64,000 nt of DNA, from contig NZ_WNLP01000001.1 in NCBI RefSeq assembly GCF_009727065.1, positions 248,001 to 312,000 on the forward strand. Reading direction: 5' to 3'. The stretch's first letter is position 1. Each line of letters begins with the position of its first letter. Of the stretch, positions 9,804 to 18,481 are shown piece after piece. The position numbers and the translations under genes are program-made. This DNA comes from Bifidobacterium canis. Its GTDB lineage: Bacteria > Actinomycetota > Actinomycetes > Actinomycetales > Bifidobacteriaceae. The notes beneath the pieces were generated by a model. It was not told the DNA's origin. It did not search any database and saw only the letters and a list, made by a program, of their open reading frames with translations.

Positions 9804-10505
9804 ATGGCATCCGAAGAAGCGAAATTCGTCGCCAGGGCAGAACGCCTCGCAGGGCCACGCGGCATAGCAGGGTTCCAGCCGGCCGCTGCGCGCGATGCCG
9901 CGATGCAGCCGCAGAACCGTTATGTCGTGCCGGAATTCACCGAGCGCACGCCGTACGGCATGAAAACCCAGAACCCTTACACGCGTTTGTTCGACGACCG
10001 CATCATCTTCATGGGTGTGCAGGTCGACGACACGTCGGCTGACGACATCATGGCACAGCTGCTTGTGCTCGAAAGTCTCGATCCGGGTCGTGACGTGATG
10101 ATGTACATCAATTCGCCAGGTGGCTCGATGACCGCTATGACTGCCATCTACGACACGATGCAATACATCAAGCCGGACGTGCAGACCGTGTGCCTTGGTC
10201 AGGCGGCTTCGGCTGCGGCCATCATTCTGGCGGCAGGCACCAAGGGCAAGAGGCTCATGCTGCCGAATGCTCGCGTGCTCATCCACCAGCCGGCTATCGA
10301 TCAGGGATTCGGCAAGGCCACCGACATCGAGATTCAGGCCAAGGAAATGATGCGCATGCGTGAGTGGCTTGAAGACACCCTCGCCAAACACACCGGCCAG
10401 GATCGCGATCGCATTTCGCGTGACATCGAAGTCGATACCTTCCTGACCGCTCAGGAGGCCAAGGACTACGGCATCGTGGACGAAGTGCTCGAACACCGCG
10501 CATAA
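9804..10505 (+). CDS. clpP: ATP-dependent Clp protease proteolytic subunit 2
   Basis: Second ClpP paralogue, 233 residues, with a longer N-terminus than subunit 1 (about 45 residues of propeptide-like sequence before NPYTRLFDDRIIF). The catalytic serine is in CLGQAASAAAIILAAG and the histidine in ARVLIHQPAIDQGFGKATD. I choose the ATG at 9804 because AAGGAG at 9789-9794 is 9 bases upstream; the GTG at 9795 sits directly against that site. It is expected to partner subunit 1 and be fed by ClpX, encoded next. Confidence 0.95.
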   Translation: MASEEAKFVARAERLAGPRGIAGFQPAAARDAAMQPQNRYVVPEFTERTPYGMKTQNPYTRLFDDRIIFMGVQVDDTSADDIMAQLLVLESLDPGRDVMMYINSPGGSMTAMTAIYDTMQYIKPDVQTVCLGQAASAAAIILAAGTKGKRLMLPNARVLIHQPAIDQGFGKATDIEIQAKEMMRMREWLEDTLAKHTGQDRDRISRDIEVDTFLTAQEAKDYGIVDEVLEHRA

Positions 10506-10564
10506 GCGCGACCGATGGTGCAGCCGAACATTCGTGAGCATTCGCAGATAGGCTGCATTGCCTA

Positions 10565-10600
10565 CAATATGGGTATGCGTGTGAACGCATACCCATATTG
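10565..10600. terminator. 16-bp perfect hairpin between clpP2 and clpX
   Basis: CAATATGGGTATGCGT at 10565-10580, loop GTGA, exact complement at 10585-10600. It ends 33 bases before the clpX start and no T-run follows. It could partly terminate clpP1P2 transcripts or attenuate read-through into clpX. Confidence 0.65.
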
Positions 10601-10633
10601 CGTATTGGGCGCGAAAGCGCGAGAGAGGATACT

Positions 10634-11965
10634 ATGGGACGTGTCGTCAGCTACAACGATGGCGTGCAACGCTGCACATTCTGCGGGAAAAGCGAGCATG
10701 AGGTGCATAAGCTCGTCGCCGGTGCAGGAGTGGCCATTTGCGACGAATGCATAGGGCTGTGCGTGCAGATCATCAATGAGGAGAACGCGAAAGACGCTCG
10801 ACTCGAAGTGATGAAACTTCCCAAACCCTCGCAGATCGCGGAAGTGCTCGACCGGTATGTGATCGGTCAGGACGAGGCCAAACGCACACTGAGCGTCGCA
10901 GTCTACAACCACTTCAAACGTGCGCAGATCGAGCGCAACGACTTGGTGACACGCCAGCAATCCGAACAATCAGGTCTTTCCGATTCCGCCCGTGCGATCC
11001 TCAACCCGCTTGACGAGGTGAGTGTAGCCAAATCGAACATCCTGTTGCTGGGGCCGACCGGCGTGGGGAAAACGTATTTGGCGCAAACACTCGCCAAGGC
11101 GATGCAGGTGCCGTTCATCATCGTCGACGCCACCTCGATCACAGAAGCGGGCTACGTAGGCGATGACGTGGAGATGGTGCTCTCCAGACTTGTGCAGGCC
11201 GCCGATGGCGATGTGGAACGTGCACGGCACGGCATCGTCTACATTGACGAAATCGACAAGATCGCACGCAAAAGCGGCGACAACACGTCGATGACCCGAG
11301 ATGTTTCCGGCGAGGGGGTGCAGCAGGCACTGCTCAAAATACTCGAGGGCACCACGGTGAACGTGCCGGTGGATGGAGCGCATAAGCACAAGGATGGCGA
11401 CACCGTCGAACTCGACACCGACGATATTCTGTTCATCTGCGGAGGAGCTTTCGTAGGTCTTGACGATATCATTGCACACAGGCTCGGCGCACATGAAAGC
11501 GGCTTCGGCGCCTCATGGCGCACCAACACCATTGAACCTGAGAAACTACTGGAACAGGTCAATGCCGACGATCTTGCAGAATTCGGACTGCTTCCCGAGT
11601 TCATCGGCAGACTGCCGGTGGTATGCGCATTACGTCAGCTTTCGGTGGAAGACCTCAAGAACGTGCTGACGAAACCGACGAACGCATTGACAAAGCAATA
11701 TCAGAAACTGCTGTCTGTGGACGGGGTGGAACTCACATTCACCGATGATGCGATCGAAGAGATCGCGCGCACGGCGATCGACCGTGGCGTCGGTGCGCGC
11801 GGTCTTCGCTCGATCATCGAATCGATTCTCGAAGACACGATGTTCGACCTGCCCAACGAAACCGATGTGATCGGCGTGGTCGTTGACGCCGATTGCGTGA
11901 CGTCTGGCGCATCTCCGAAACTGATTCGTGAGGAACCCCGGCAGGCGATGCGCGCTGTGTCGTGA
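10634..11965 (+). CDS. clpX: ATP-dependent Clp protease ATP-binding subunit ClpX
   Basis: AAA+ unfoldase that feeds tagged substrates into ClpP. The N-terminal zinc-binding domain has the cysteine pairs CTFC and CDEC (about residues 13-36). Walker A is [20 protein letters not shown] and Walker B is [14 protein letters not shown]. The ClpP-docking loop region and the sensor-2 segment [17 protein letters not shown] are present. It is 443 residues from the ATG at 10634. An in-frame GTG-type start further upstream would lie inside the preceding hairpin and is unlikely. It is downstream of both clpP genes on the same strand but separated by a strong hairpin, so it may also have its own promoter. 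Confidence 0.96.
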   Translation: MGRVVSYNDGVQRCTFCGKSEHEVHKLVAGAGVAICDECIGLCVQIINEENAKDARLEVMKLPKPSQIAEVLDRYVIGQDEAKRTLSVAVYNHFKRAQIERNDLVTRQQSEQSGLSDSARAILNPLDEVSVAKSNILLLGPTGVGKTYLAQTLAKAMQVPFIIVDATSITEAGYVGDDVEMVLSRLVQAADGDVERARHGIVYIDEIDKIARKSGDNTSMTRDVSGEGVQQALLKILEGTTVNVPVDGAHKHKDGDTVELDTDDILFICGGAFVGLDDIIAHRLGAHESGFGASWRTNTIEPEKLLEQVNADDLAEFGLLPEFIGRLPVVCALRQLSVEDLKNVLTKPTNALTKQYQKLLSVDGVELTFTDDAIEEIARTAIDRGVGARGLRSIIESILEDTMFDLPNETDVIGVVVDADCVTSGASPKLIREEPRQAMRAVS

Positions 11966-12050
11966 GAGGTATGCGATAATTCGACACGCCGTGATTTGTG
12001 TCTTATTGCAAAACGTTGTATGTTAGTCGAGTTGCCTGAAGCAAGCAATT

Positions 12051-12124
12051 GCGCGAGTAGCTCAGTGGATTAGAGCAGCTGACTACGGATCAGCAGGTCG
12101 CAGGTTCGAATCCTGTTTCGCGCA
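12051..12124 (+). tRNA. tRNA-Arg (ACG), copy 1
   Basis: Cloverleaf read directly: acceptor GCGCGAG pairs with TTCGCGC (one G-T), the D arm contains GCTCAGTGGATTAGAGC, the anticodon stem GCTGA/TCAGC encloses the loop CTACGGA with anticodon ACG, and the T arm is GCAGGTTCGAATCCTGT. The discriminator base is A at 12124. The 3' CCA is not encoded (CTT follows). Identical to the second copy 130 bases downstream. Confidence 0.95.
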
Positions 12125-12180
12125 CTTGGCCAGCAGTCAGCACACTCCATATGGAGATGGGTTGGCATGCAAGGCAACAT

Positions 12181-12254
12181 GCGCGAGTAGCTCAGTGGAT
12201 TAGAGCAGCTGACTACGGATCAGCAGGTCGCAGGTTCGAATCCTGTTTCGCGCA
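12181..12254 (+). tRNA. tRNA-Arg (ACG), copy 2, CCA encoded
   Basis: Identical in all 74 bases to copy 1, same anticodon ACG. Unlike copy 1, the discriminator A is directly followed by CCA at 12255-12257. The two copies are exactly 130 bases apart start to start and probably share one transcript that ends at the hairpin just downstream. Confidence 0.95.
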
Positions 12255-12258
12255 CCAG

Positions 12259-12293
12259 AAGCCCTTGAATGTGCATACGTTCAAGGGCTTTTC
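12259..12293 (+). terminator. tRNA-Arg transcript terminator
   Basis: Stem AAGCCCTTGAA at 12259-12269 pairs with 12280-12290 around a 10-base loop, followed by TTTT. It lies 2 bases after the CCA of the second tRNA. From here to 12563 no gene is visible; the stretch is AT-richer than its surroundings and presumably carries the nhaA promoter. Confidence 0.85.
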
Positions 12294-12563
12294 CAATTCA
12301 ATCGCCACCTTATTTCGCCGGTGGGGATATGAAACCGCATCACGCTCATATAAGCCAAATCAATAAACCGCTATTTTCCAACGAAAATGGTTTTGCAAAT
12401 TCAGCGCTTTCACGAGTTTTATATTCCCACCAGCGAATATGGGGATTGTGTGAGTGTGTTGTGCCTGTCGACACAGAAAGCTGGTGCGATGACTGGAGAA
12501 TGCGGCATAATACACAGTTGGGTATTGTGTAAAAGTTATTGTGCGAATGAGTAGAGGACAAGC

Positions 12564-13970
12564 ATGAGCAGCAAACAACGTGGATTATGGGCATCGATCA
12601 GGCGTGTGGCGGCCTCTGACCGCATATCCGGTTTGATCATGCTCGGCTTCGCACTGCTCGGTCTGCTGTTGGCGAACATTCCGGGAACCGCCCACTGGTT
12701 TGAAGAGCTTTCGCACTTCCATCTGGGTATTCCAGGCACGAACATCGACATGGGGATCGGTCACTGGGCGCAAGATGGTTTGCTCACGATATTCTTCCTC
12801 GTGGTGGGACTCGATTTGAGGCAGGAGCTGACCACCGGTTCGCTCGCCAACCCGAAGGCTGCGGCCGTTCCGATGCTGTGCGCAGTCGGAGGCATGCTTG
12901 TGCCGCCGATACTGTTCATCACCGTGATCTCGTTGTTCTCGAATTTCGGTGCCGGAGACCCGGGAAGCCTGATCATCGCCAATGGTTCGACGTTCAGCTT
13001 CGCCCAGACCGCACATGGTTGGGCCATTCCAACGGCAACCGATATCGCCTTCTCGCTGGCTGTGCTCGCATTGTTCGCAAAAGCTCTTCCCGGCTCCATT
13101 CGCGCGTTTCTGATGACGCTCGCCACTGTCGACGATCTGCTGGCAATCATTCTGATCGCCGTGTTCTTCTCATCGTTGAACGCATGGTATTGGTTCGTCG
13201 GAATCGCCGTGTGCGCAGTGGCATGGTACTTCCTGGTCAGACTCAAGAAAGTGCCTTGGTTCGGCGTCGCCGTCATCGGCATTCTCGCATGGGTCATGAT
13301 GTATGAGGCGGGTGTGCACCCAACATTGGCGGGCGTGCTTGTTGGTTTGCTCACGCCTGCCCGTGCAATGTATGGGGAACGTTCTCCACGTGCGGAACGC
13401 TATGCGCAGAAGCTGCAGCCTTTCTCCGCACTGCTTGCCCTGCCTATTTTCGCGTTCTTTGCCACGGGCGTGCACTTCGACTCGATCACACCAATGCTGC
13501 TCGTGTCTCCCGTCGTGATCGCGATCATCATCGCACTGTTCGTAGGTAAGCCGCTCGGCATCATGATCACTGCATGGCTGTCTACGCATCTGGGTCCGTT
13601 CTCGATGCCGAAGGGGCTGCGTGTACGTGACATGTTCCCGGCATCGGTCGCCTGCGGCATCGGCTTCACCGTTTCGTTCCTGATCGCTTCTTTGGCTTAC
13701 AGCAATGAAGAACTGTCGGCAGAAGCCCGATTCGGCGTGCTGCTCGGCTCGTTGGTCGCCGCTGCCGTCGCAGCCGTTTTGCTGAGCCGGCAGTCCAAGA
13801 GATTCGCCGCATTGAAGGCGAGCGATAGTTCGCAGCTCCAGTATGAGCGTTCCCATGAAGATGTGCAGACGTTGCAGGATGGCACGGTAGTCGTATTGCA
13901 GACGATGGGCGAAGATGCGGCTAAGGAACTGTCTGAGCTCAAAGACGACACAGACGATCGTCACGAGTGA
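12564..13970 (+). CDS. nhaA: Na+/H+ antiporter NhaA
   Basis: Membrane antiporter exporting sodium in exchange for protons, here about 468 residues. Family motifs: GWAIPTATDIAFSLAVLALF (equivalent of the IPAATDIAF helix) and LATVDDLLAIILIAVFF with the adjacent aspartate pair that binds Na+ and H+. Later helices include ACGIGFTVSFLIASLAY, matching the GIGFTMS motif. The last 60 residues are a hydrophilic charged tail absent from E. coli NhaA (388 residues). The start ATG follows GTAGAGGACAAGC. It is a single gene with a weak hairpin after it. Role in salt and pH homeostasis is by family. Confidence 0.95.
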   Translation: MSSKQRGLWASIRRVAASDRISGLIMLGFALLGLLLANIPGTAHWFEELSHFHLGIPGTNIDMGIGHWAQDGLLTIFFLVVGLDLRQELTTGSLANPKAAAVPMLCAVGGMLVPPILFITVISLFSNFGAGDPGSLIIANGSTFSFAQTAHGWAIPTATDIAFSLAVLALFAKALPGSIRAFLMTLATVDDLLAIILIAVFFSSLNAWYWFVGIAVCAVAWYFLVRLKKVPWFGVAVIGILAWVMMYEAGVHPTLAGVLVGLLTPARAMYGERSPRAERYAQKLQPFSALLALPIFAFFATGVHFDSITPMLLVSPVVIAIIIALFVGKPLGIMITAWLSTHLGPFSMPKGLRVRDMFPASVACGIGFTVSFLIASLAYSNEELSAEARFGVLLGSLVAAAVAAVLLSRQSKRFAALKASDSSQLQYERSHEDVQTLQDGTVVVLQTMGEDAAKELSELKDDTDDRHE

Positions 13971-13999
13971 CCGTGCTGTCATATTGCGCGGTTTGGCAT

Positions 14000-14025
14000 A
14001 GCCGCTGAGCCTGTTCGCAGCGGCT
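14000..14025. terminator. weak hairpin after nhaA
   Basis: AGCCGCTG at 14000-14007 pairs with CAGCGGCT at 14018-14025. No T-run follows. It is a possible terminator between nhaA and the LOG gene. Confidence 0.35.
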
Positions 14026-14064
14026 GACTAATCTGGCTTGTAGACCCATTGATGATGGAGGACT

Positions 14065-14838
14065 ATGAGCGAGCAAACGAACAACACGCATGCGAACATG
14101 GAGCAGAACCCACTGGGCAAGACGTATACGCAAGGCCCCGTTCTGCTACGTGGCAAGATGATCCCGCAGGAGAGCACCTCGGAACGATTCCTGCAAACCG
14201 ATTCTGAAACCGATTGGTTGCATCGCGACCCATGGCGTGTGCTGCGCATACAAGCCGAATTCGTCGATGGATTCGGCTCCCTTGCAGAACTCGGACCAGC
14301 CGTCAGCATCTTCGGCTCGGCTCGAACGAAACCGCAAGACAACAGCTACCAAGCGGCAATGCATATGGGTGAGAAAATCGCGCAACGCGACATCGCGGTG
14401 ATCACCGGGGGAGGCCCGGGCATTATGGAGGCTGCGAACAAAGGCGCAGCCCAAGCCGGTGGCAAATCCGTTGGACTCGGCATTGAACTGCCCCATGAGC
14501 AGGGACTGAACCAATGGATCAACTTGGGCATGACATTCCGGTACTTCTTCGTGCGCAAGACCATGTTCATGAAATATTCGTCTGGCGTGATCGTATGCCC
14601 TGGCGGTTTCGGCACGCTTGACGAGACTTTCGAAGCGTTGACGCTTGTGCAAACACAGAAAGTGGCGAAAATGCCCATCGTGCTGTTCGATTCGTCGTAT
14701 TGGCGTGGACTGTTCGACTGGCTGGAAGGACCAGTGCGCGAACATGGCATGATCTCAGGATTGGATCCCGATCTGATGACGATCACCGATGACGTCGACG
14801 AAGCCGTCGACGTGGCGACGAGCATGATTCGCGCATAG
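14065..14838 (+). CDS. LOG-family (TIGR00730) Rossmann-fold protein
   Basis: Member of the lonely-guy family; characterised members hydrolyse nucleoside 5'-monophosphates such as cytokinin ribotides to free base and ribose phosphate. The two family signatures are ITGGGPGIMEAANKGAAQAG (nucleotide-binding turn) and VCPGGFGTLDETFEALTLVQ (PGGxGTxxE, catalytic Glu). Residues 1-60 are a leader before the core and match the longer type of LOG protein found in actinobacteria. ATG at 14065 is preceded by GGAGGAC. It converges with the O-methyltransferase, with only 6 bases between their stops. The physiological substrate is unknown. Confidence 0.88.
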   Translation: MSEQTNNTHANMEQNPLGKTYTQGPVLLRGKMIPQESTSERFLQTDSETDWLHRDPWRVLRIQAEFVDGFGSLAELGPAVSIFGSARTKPQDNSYQAAMHMGEKIAQRDIAVITGGGPGIMEAANKGAAQAGGKSVGLGIELPHEQGLNQWINLGMTFRYFFVRKTMFMKYSSGVIVCPGGFGTLDETFEALTLVQTQKVAKMPIVLFDSSYWRGLFDWLEGPVREHGMISGLDPDLMTITDDVDEAVDVATSMIRA

Positions 14839-14844
14839 CGCCAT

Positions 14845-15516
14845 TCAGTGGCGGGTGGCGACGAGCAAACCCCATCCGGTTTGCGACAGCGCCGATGAGA
14901 AGCGTTCGTCTTCCGCCACTGCATCGATCAGCTCCCGCATGGCCACGGCCTTATCGCTACGATCAGCGGGGTTCGTGAGCCCGCCTTTGGAGTCAGGGGA
15001 CTCCATGGCGAGGATGTCGGTGAAAATAATCACGCCATCATTGCGCAGCAGGCGTGGAGCCTGCTCATATGCCGCGCGATAGTTCGCCGCGTCACCGCAT
15101 ACGACGATCAGATCGTAGTCGTCACCGTTCAATCGCGAGAGGAACTGTGCGGCATCGGCATTGACCGCGCGCAAAGTGGCGCGCGTCATCGTCGATGCGG
15201 AGCGGAACAATTGCCTGATCTGCTCATACCCGGTAGGCGTGGAATCCACGGCGGTGAGCTTATCATCGTTGCCAAGCGAGCACACGATCTGCGCGGTCTG
15301 CACCAATGAGCCAGTGCCGATGACGATCACCGATGACGCGTGCGCCATCGTTTTGAACATGCCCAGCATCGCGCCTTCGGCAGAGCACACAGTGCCGTCA
15401 TTGCCGACGCTCATCAATTCGCGAGCCTGACGCACCAGTTCAGGTTCACTCGCATACTCACGGTTCTCAATCCACTCCCATGCGCGGGCATGGTTCTCAA
15501 ACGACGTTTTGTCCAT
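14845..15516 (-). CDS. SAM-dependent O-methyltransferase
   Basis: A 223-residue class I methyltransferase of the catechol/caffeoyl-CoA type. The SAM-binding strand is SSVIVIGTGSLVQTAQIVC and the acidic second strand is LTAVDSTPTGYEQIRQLF. The metal-site region is DYDLIVVCGDAANYRAAYEQ, and the later DGVIIFTDILAMES is the D-N type loop of this family. Actinobacterial homologues are often found as single genes of unknown substrate. The start is 1 base after the frdB stop, so it is co-transcribed with frdAB as the last gene of the operon. Confidence 0.85.
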   Translation of the reverse strand: MDKTSFENHARAWEWIENREYASEPELVRQARELMSVGNDGTVCSAEGAMLGMFKTMAHASSVIVIGTGSLVQTAQIVCSLGNDDKLTAVDSTPTGYEQIRQLFRSASTMTRATLRAVNADAAQFLSRLNGDDYDLIVVCGDAANYRAAYEQAPRLLRNDGVIIFTDILAMESPDSKGGLTNPADRSDKAVAMRELIDAVAEDERFSSALSQTGWGLLVATRH

Positions 15517-15517
15517 T

Positions 15518-16465
15518 TCACCGTTCCTTCACTTGTGCGATCAGCTGCCAGATCTCTTCGCCAACGTCAATGCCGCGCGGGCACTCACGAGAACATGCGC
15601 GCACGGATTGGCATGCCTGGATGCCATCGGCGGTATCCAAAGCGTCCAAACGCTCCTGTGTGGCCGTATCTCGCGAATCATTGATGAACCGAGCCTGATT
15701 GATCAACGCCGCCGGTCCGACGAACGCCTCACCACCCGCATACACAGGGCATGCGCCCTCACACACGCCACAGGCGATGCAGTTGCTCAACAACTCATAT
15801 TTGGCGAGCTGCTCAGGGTTCTGCAGGTATTCGAACACGTCGATGCGGCCGTCGGCTTTCGTGCCCAACGCTCCATCATGAATCAAGTATGGTTTGAGCT
15901 TGCGTATTTGCTCGAGCATCGGGTCGATATCGGCGATCAAGTCTCGTTTAACAGGGAAACCAGGCAGTGCCGCGATTTCGATGACACCGAGATCGTCGCC
16001 TTCCGCAATCGCCTGCTCGGTGTCTTTCTCGAGTGCATTGGCGTCATCATCAGCGTCAACGTCGCCGGTTTTGCGGAATCCTTCGTCATCGTGGTAATCG
16101 ACGTCTGGCAGGCGCTGCACCCATTGCCCGACTTGTGCGGAGCACAGCAACGTCGGCGTGCCGTTCACAGCCACGGCATCGGAACCACATATGCCATGAC
16201 CACAGGAATAACGGAACGCCAACGTCGGGTCAATGTCGCGCTTGATGGTCAACAGGCAGTCAAGCAACGTGTCTTCCGGGTGTACGAGCAAACGGTACTC
16301 CTGCACCCACTGCTTGCCTCGAACACGGTTCGAGTTGCCACCAAAAGGAGAGCTGGCGCGTTTGCCAAATGGACTCGACGAATGCTTGCGTTCACGAGCC
16401 GGTCGGGGAGTGAAGCGGTGCACACGCAGCGTCACCGTCGCATGAACGGATGAATGAGAACTCAT
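15518..16465 (-). CDS. frdB: fumarate reductase/succinate dehydrogenase iron-sulfur subunit
   Basis: Electron-transfer subunit partnering the flavoprotein upstream. Cysteine clusters are complete: the [2Fe-2S] site is YSCGHGICGSDAVAVNG plus a later LLC, the first ferredoxin site is CIACGVCEGACP, and the second is CQSVRACSRECPRGI. About 50 N-terminal residues before the ferredoxin domain are basic and low in similarity to known subunits (RPARERKHSSSPFGKR). The start ATG at 16465 has AGGAAAG upstream. No membrane-anchor genes (C or D subunits) are adjacent, so the complex is probably soluble or peripherally bound and works as fumarate reductase in this anaerobe. That direction of reaction is inference. 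Confidence 0.93.
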   Translation of the reverse strand: MSSHSSVHATVTLRVHRFTPRPARERKHSSSPFGKRASSPFGGNSNRVRGKQWVQEYRLLVHPEDTLLDCLLTIKRDIDPTLAFRYSCGHGICGSDAVAVNGTPTLLCSAQVGQWVQRLPDVDYHDDEGFRKTGDVDADDDANALEKDTEQAIAEGDDLGVIEIAALPGFPVKRDLIADIDPMLEQIRKLKPYLIHDGALGTKADGRIDVFEYLQNPEQLAKYELLSNCIACGVCEGACPVYAGGEAFVGPAALINQARFINDSRDTATQERLDALDTADGIQACQSVRACSRECPRGIDVGEEIWQLIAQVKER

Positions 16466-16552
16466 AAATGCCTTTCCTGCAGTAACCCATATGCCTTCCG
16501 TGACCCTAGCATACGAGCCGACACCATGAATGCGAAGTAAGTACAGCGAAAA

Positions 16553-18430
16553 TCAGTAAGCTCGTGCGCCAGGCTCAATATCGGTGATTTGCACTGGTTT
16601 CCACTGCACATCACCGTTCAAACTCACAAACGAATGTTTGAGATACGCCGAGTCATCTCGCTTCGGAAAATCAGTGCGATACAGCGCGCCACGCGACTCA
16701 TGACGTGCGCGGGTGGCTTCAAGCATGGCCAACGCCAGCTCGCACAGATGTCTGGCCTCGAGAATCGCGGTGACCTCCTGATTGAACACTTTGGCGTCGC
16801 TATGCGCATGGAGGGTCTGCGAGCGTGGCACGAGTTCATTGCGAAGTCCCGCGATCGCCTCGCCGAGCAACGCGTCGTCGGTGACGACTGCGGCATGGGC
16901 CTCCATGAATGTGCCGAGATCGGCGATCAAGGTATACGCATTGTCATCGGACTCCGAACGTTCCTCAGAGGTCTCTTCAGGTGAATCGGCGGGCGACAAT
17001 ACTTCGTTGATGATGGAAACCCTGCGTGAAGCCGCCCTGTCAAGCGCAGCAGGAGTTTCGAATGTCTCGCCCTCCATCTCAGCCGCAGCCACTGGGGCAT
17101 CGGCAAAACGATCGGCCAACGAGCGTCCTGCACGAGTGCCGAACAAGCAGGCGTCGAGCAGCGAATTGCCGCCGAGTCGATTGGCTCCATGCACGCTCAC
17201 GCACGAGCATTCACCTGCCGCATACAATCCCTCGACGGGCACGACATCACCTTGCTCATCGAGACGATAGACCTCACCCTGCGTGTTGATGGGAACGCCA
17301 CCCATCGTGTAGTGCGCCGTGGGTTTGACCGGTACTAGATCGACGCTCGGATCCAATCCGGCGTATTGCTTGATCGTCTCCACCACCTGTGGAAGCGCCG
17401 TGTTCATACGTTCAGTGGGGATCGCCGTCATGTCAAGCCACACGCAATCCTTCGCCCCCTGAGGATCCTTTGGGTCGGCGATGCCGCGTCCTGCCATGAT
17501 CTCACTGCGAATCGCGCGCGACACCACATCGCGGGCGGCAAGATCCTTATGCTCCGGCGCGTATCGAGCCATGAACGCTTCGCCATCGGCGTTGCGCAGC
17601 ACGGCTCCTTCAGCGCGGGATGCTTCAGACAACAAAATGCCGGTATGAGCCAACCCCGTGGGGTGGAACTGCACGAATTCGCTGTCTTCCAACTGCAAGC
17701 CGGCCTGCAACGCCAACGCCATGCCATCGCCGGTCAGATCATGAGAATTGGAGGTCGTGTGGAACAGGCGACCAGCGCCGCCAGTGGCGAGCATGACGTT
17801 GCGCGCGGCAAGGGGACGAGTGACCCCTGATGCGATGTCGTAGGCCACAACACCTTCGCAAGTCGTGCGCTCGTCGTTCAGCACCACGTCGGTCACATAC
17901 CATTCCTCGGCGAATTGAACGCCGTAGGCGACGCACTGCTGCCAGAGCGCGAACAGGATCTGGTGCCCGATGCGATCGGCGGCATATGCCGCACGTTTGA
18001 CGGGAGCCTTACCGAACTGCATCGTATGACCACCGAAACGGCGTTGCGCGATTTTGCCGTCATCGGTGCGTGAGAATGCGACGCCATCGTGTTCGAGGTC
18101 TATGACGGTGGCAGGGGCTTCCTGCGCCAGTAATTTGGCGGCATCCTGATCGACAAGCCAATCACCGCCTTTAACGGTGTCGTAGTAATGCCACTGCCAT
18201 TCATCGCTTTCCATATTGCCCAAGCTTGCGGCGATGCCACCTTCGGCGGAACCGGTGTGGGAACGCAACGGTTGCAGTTTGGAAACAACAAGAACCTTGG
18301 GTTCGATACCCTGATTGATGAGTTCTTTCACCTCTTCACTGCGGTAGAACCCCAGTGCGGCCGACAAGCCGGCTGCACCTGCACCGACGATAACCGCATC
18401 ATACATTTCCTCGACGTTCGTTGGACTCAT
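16553..18430 (-). CDS. frdA: fumarate reductase/succinate dehydrogenase flavoprotein subunit
   Basis: FAD-containing catalytic subunit, about 625 residues. The FAD dinucleotide fold is DAVIVGAGAAGLSAALGFY. The covalent-FAD histidine context is LRSHTGSAEGGIAASLGN. Active-site segments are QFHPTGLAHTGILLSEASR, RAEGAVLRN and PTAHYTMGGVPIN, and GANRLGGNSLLDA is the late FAD loop. L-aspartate oxidase shares this fold, but the adjacent iron-sulfur subunit and the length indicate FrdA/SdhA. I use the ATG at 18430; a TTG six codons earlier is also open but has no better ribosome site. The operon is frdA-frdB-O-methyltransferase, with 87 bases between the first two. Confidence 0.93.
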   Translation of the reverse strand: MSPTNVEEMYDAVIVGAGAAGLSAALGFYRSEEVKELINQGIEPKVLVVSKLQPLRSHTGSAEGGIAASLGNMESDEWQWHYYDTVKGGDWLVDQDAAKLLAQEAPATVIDLEHDGVAFSRTDDGKIAQRRFGGHTMQFGKAPVKRAAYAADRIGHQILFALWQQCVAYGVQFAEEWYVTDVVLNDERTTCEGVVAYDIASGVTRPLAARNVMLATGGAGRLFHTTSNSHDLTGDGMALALQAGLQLEDSEFVQFHPTGLAHTGILLSEASRAEGAVLRNADGEAFMARYAPEHKDLAARDVVSRAIRSEIMAGRGIADPKDPQGAKDCVWLDMTAIPTERMNTALPQVVETIKQYAGLDPSVDLVPVKPTAHYTMGGVPINTQGEVYRLDEQGDVVPVEGLYAAGECSCVSVHGANRLGGNSLLDACLFGTRAGRSLADRFADAPVAAAEMEGETFETPAALDRAASRRVSIINEVLSPADSPEETSEERSESDDNAYTLIADLGTFMEAHAAVVTDDALLGEAIAGLRNELVPRSQTLHAHSDAKVFNQEVTAILEARHLCELALAMLEATRARHESRGALYRTDFPKRDDSAYLKHSFVSLNGDVQWKPVQITDIEPGARAY

Positions 18431-18481
18431 AGTTCGATTGTCGCACAAGGCTTGACGAAAATGCGCCCCTGCACAACGCTT

